Assembly (NCBI RefSeq): GCF_003325355.1
Contig: NZ_CP030850.1
Span: 3,596,001 to 3,660,000 of the forward strand
Reading direction: 5' to 3'
DNA length: 64,000 nucleotides
DNA from: Runella rosea
GTDB lineage: Bacteria; Bacteroidota; Bacteroidia; Cytophagales; Spirosomataceae
Part shown: positions 63,482 through 64,000 of the stretch, piece by piece
Numbering within the stretch: the stretch's first letter is position 1
Layout: every line of letters begins with the position of its first letter
The notes under the pieces: generated by a model
Database searches by the model: none
What the model was told of the DNA's origin: nothing
What the model saw: the letters and a program-made list of their open reading frames with translations, nothing else
Position numbers and translations under genes: made by a program

Positions 63482-63489
63482 TATATTTG
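63482..63489 (+). promoter_or_regulatory. candidate -7 box for the GG-leader peptide gene
   Basis: TATATTTG matches TAnnTTTG. It would give a leader of about 165 nt to the ATG at 63664. The whole 63441-63663 gap is AT-rich and shows nothing else specific. Confidence 0.35.
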
Positions 63490-63663
63490 TAAAAATCAGG
63501 TATATATAAAAAATAACCCTTTAAGGATAAAAAATTTTTATGATAAACTATTTTCAACAAAACAGCATAAAAAATTTGATTTTTCGTTTTTTTTACGTGT
63601 TTTCCGAGGTCGAAACAAGCCGTTGCATGGTGCAGCAGCCCTAACCCTTCGACAACAATACGC

Positions 63664-63879
63664 ATGAAATCAAAATTTGCAGGTCTCAACTTCGACTCAG
63701 TAGAAGTACTAACGCAGGAAGAAAAAAAGAAAGTGAAAGGTGGGTATGGAGAAATTACCAAGCCCAAAGGTCGTTGGGCTTGTAACCACATTTCATTATC
63801 AAGCTTTGACTCGTATTCGAGTTGTGTAAGCGCTTGTGGCCCTCAAGTTTTCACTATCAACAACTGCTATTACGTTTAA
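63664..63879 (+). CDS. GG-leader peptide, probable RiPP or bacteriocin-like precursor
   Basis: A 71-residue peptide. The first 27 residues form a leader with the pattern L-T-Q-E-E-x3-V-K-G-G (LTQEEKKKVKGG at 16-27), the double-glycine cleavage type found in Bacteroidota natural-product precursors. The core after Gly27 is about 44 residues, rich in Ser, Tyr and Asn, with four cysteines (in WACNH, SSCVSACGP and NNCYY), so disulphides or thioether crosslinks are possible. Proteins that would process it (C39 peptidase transporter, radical SAM or LanB-type enzymes) are not in view and may lie past the right edge. The neighbour at 62070 has a PqqD-like tail. Confidence 0.75.
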   Translation: MKSKFAGLNFDSVEVLTQEEKKKVKGGYGEITKPKGRWACNHISLSSFDSYSSCVSACGPQVFTINNCYYV

Positions 63880-63937
63880 CTATTTTCGGGGTAATTTTTC
63901 AATTTACCCCATTCTTTATTTTTAGACCTTACCAATA

Positions 63938-64000
63938 ATGAAACAAATAATAAGCTTATTATTAATAAGTACATTAAATTCTTGCTATACGTCTCAAAAT
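63938..64000 (+). CDS. lipoprotein, start of a gene cut by the window edge
   Basis: An ATG 59 bp after the GG-leader peptide stop opens a frame of 21 codons to the right edge. It reads MKQIISLLLISTLNSC followed by YTSQN, a short lipoprotein leader with lipobox LNSC. Everything downstream is unseen. Its position suggests it belongs to the same peptide locus. Confidence 0.55.
   Translation, partial: MKQIISLLLISTLNSCYTSQN

Overview
The window is chromosomal DNA from a member of the Bacteroidota, most likely a Cytophagales bacterium of the Runella/Spirosoma/Dyadobacter type. The genus is inference. The phylum call rests on three SusC/SusD pairs, an ECF sigma/FecR pair coupled to an STN-domain SusC, a one-protein hybrid two-component regulator, repeated matches to the Bacteroidota -7 promoter box TAnnTTTG about 15-60 nt before start codons, and the absence of clear Shine-Dalgarno sequences.

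Layout. 1-3450: a partial unknown gene, a small outer-membrane-like protein and a secreted beta-helix-like protein. 3713-15548: a fructan/fructose utilisation locus with a periplasmic-sensor hybrid two-component regulator, sugar-porter MFS permease, fructokinase, SusC, SusD and GH32 fructanase. 15612-16400: a six-blade tectonin-like propeller on the other strand. 16652-29434: a trans-envelope-regulated sugar-acid locus (ECF sigma, FecR, STN-SusC, SusD, HpcH/HpaI aldolase, GntP-type permease, tartronate semialdehyde reductase, mannonate-dehydratase-like protein, glucarate-dehydratase-like enolase). It reads as a D-glucarate route: dehydration, aldol cleavage to pyruvate and tartronate semialdehyde, then reduction to glycerate. 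29878-30329: tRNA-Thr(CGT) preceded by five tandem copies of a degenerate tRNA-Thr-derived 75-79 bp unit. 30469-31401: a PfkB kinase.

31410-38613 (minus strand): a third SusC/SusD pair with a small lipoprotein and a secreted cytochrome c fused to a PHM-type copper monooxygenase. 39191-48390 is mostly housekeeping: patatin, carboxynorspermidine decarboxylase, Rrf2 regulator, UvrA, and a Tat-exported Gfo/Idh/MocA oxidoreductase with an NHL-type propeller. 48392-52550 (minus): a tight four-gene cluster of KAS III-like enzyme, adenylate-forming enzyme, metallo-beta-lactamase-fold hydrolase and NAD-dependent epimerase/reductase. It resembles the OleA/C/D logic for beta-keto acid and beta-lactone chemistry, with a lactonase-like protein in place of OleB. 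52603-61963: esterase, transglutaminase-like protein, YgiQ radical SAM protein, DEAD-box helicase, FtsE and a small transaldolase. 62070-64000: a glycosyltransferase-like protein with a PqqD-like tail, facing a GG-leader peptide gene with four core cysteines and the start of a lipoprotein gene; this looks like the left end of a RiPP-type peptide locus.

The strongest candidates for something undescribed are the tandem tRNA-Thr-like array, the GG-leader peptide with its GT/PqqD-like neighbour, and the KAS III/ligase/MBL/reductase cluster. Several compact palindromic elements (6423-6516, 15553-15598, 56275-56349, 62497-62527), one of them inside a coding region, also deserve a look. No CRISPR array, insertion sequence, rRNA or prophage was seen.
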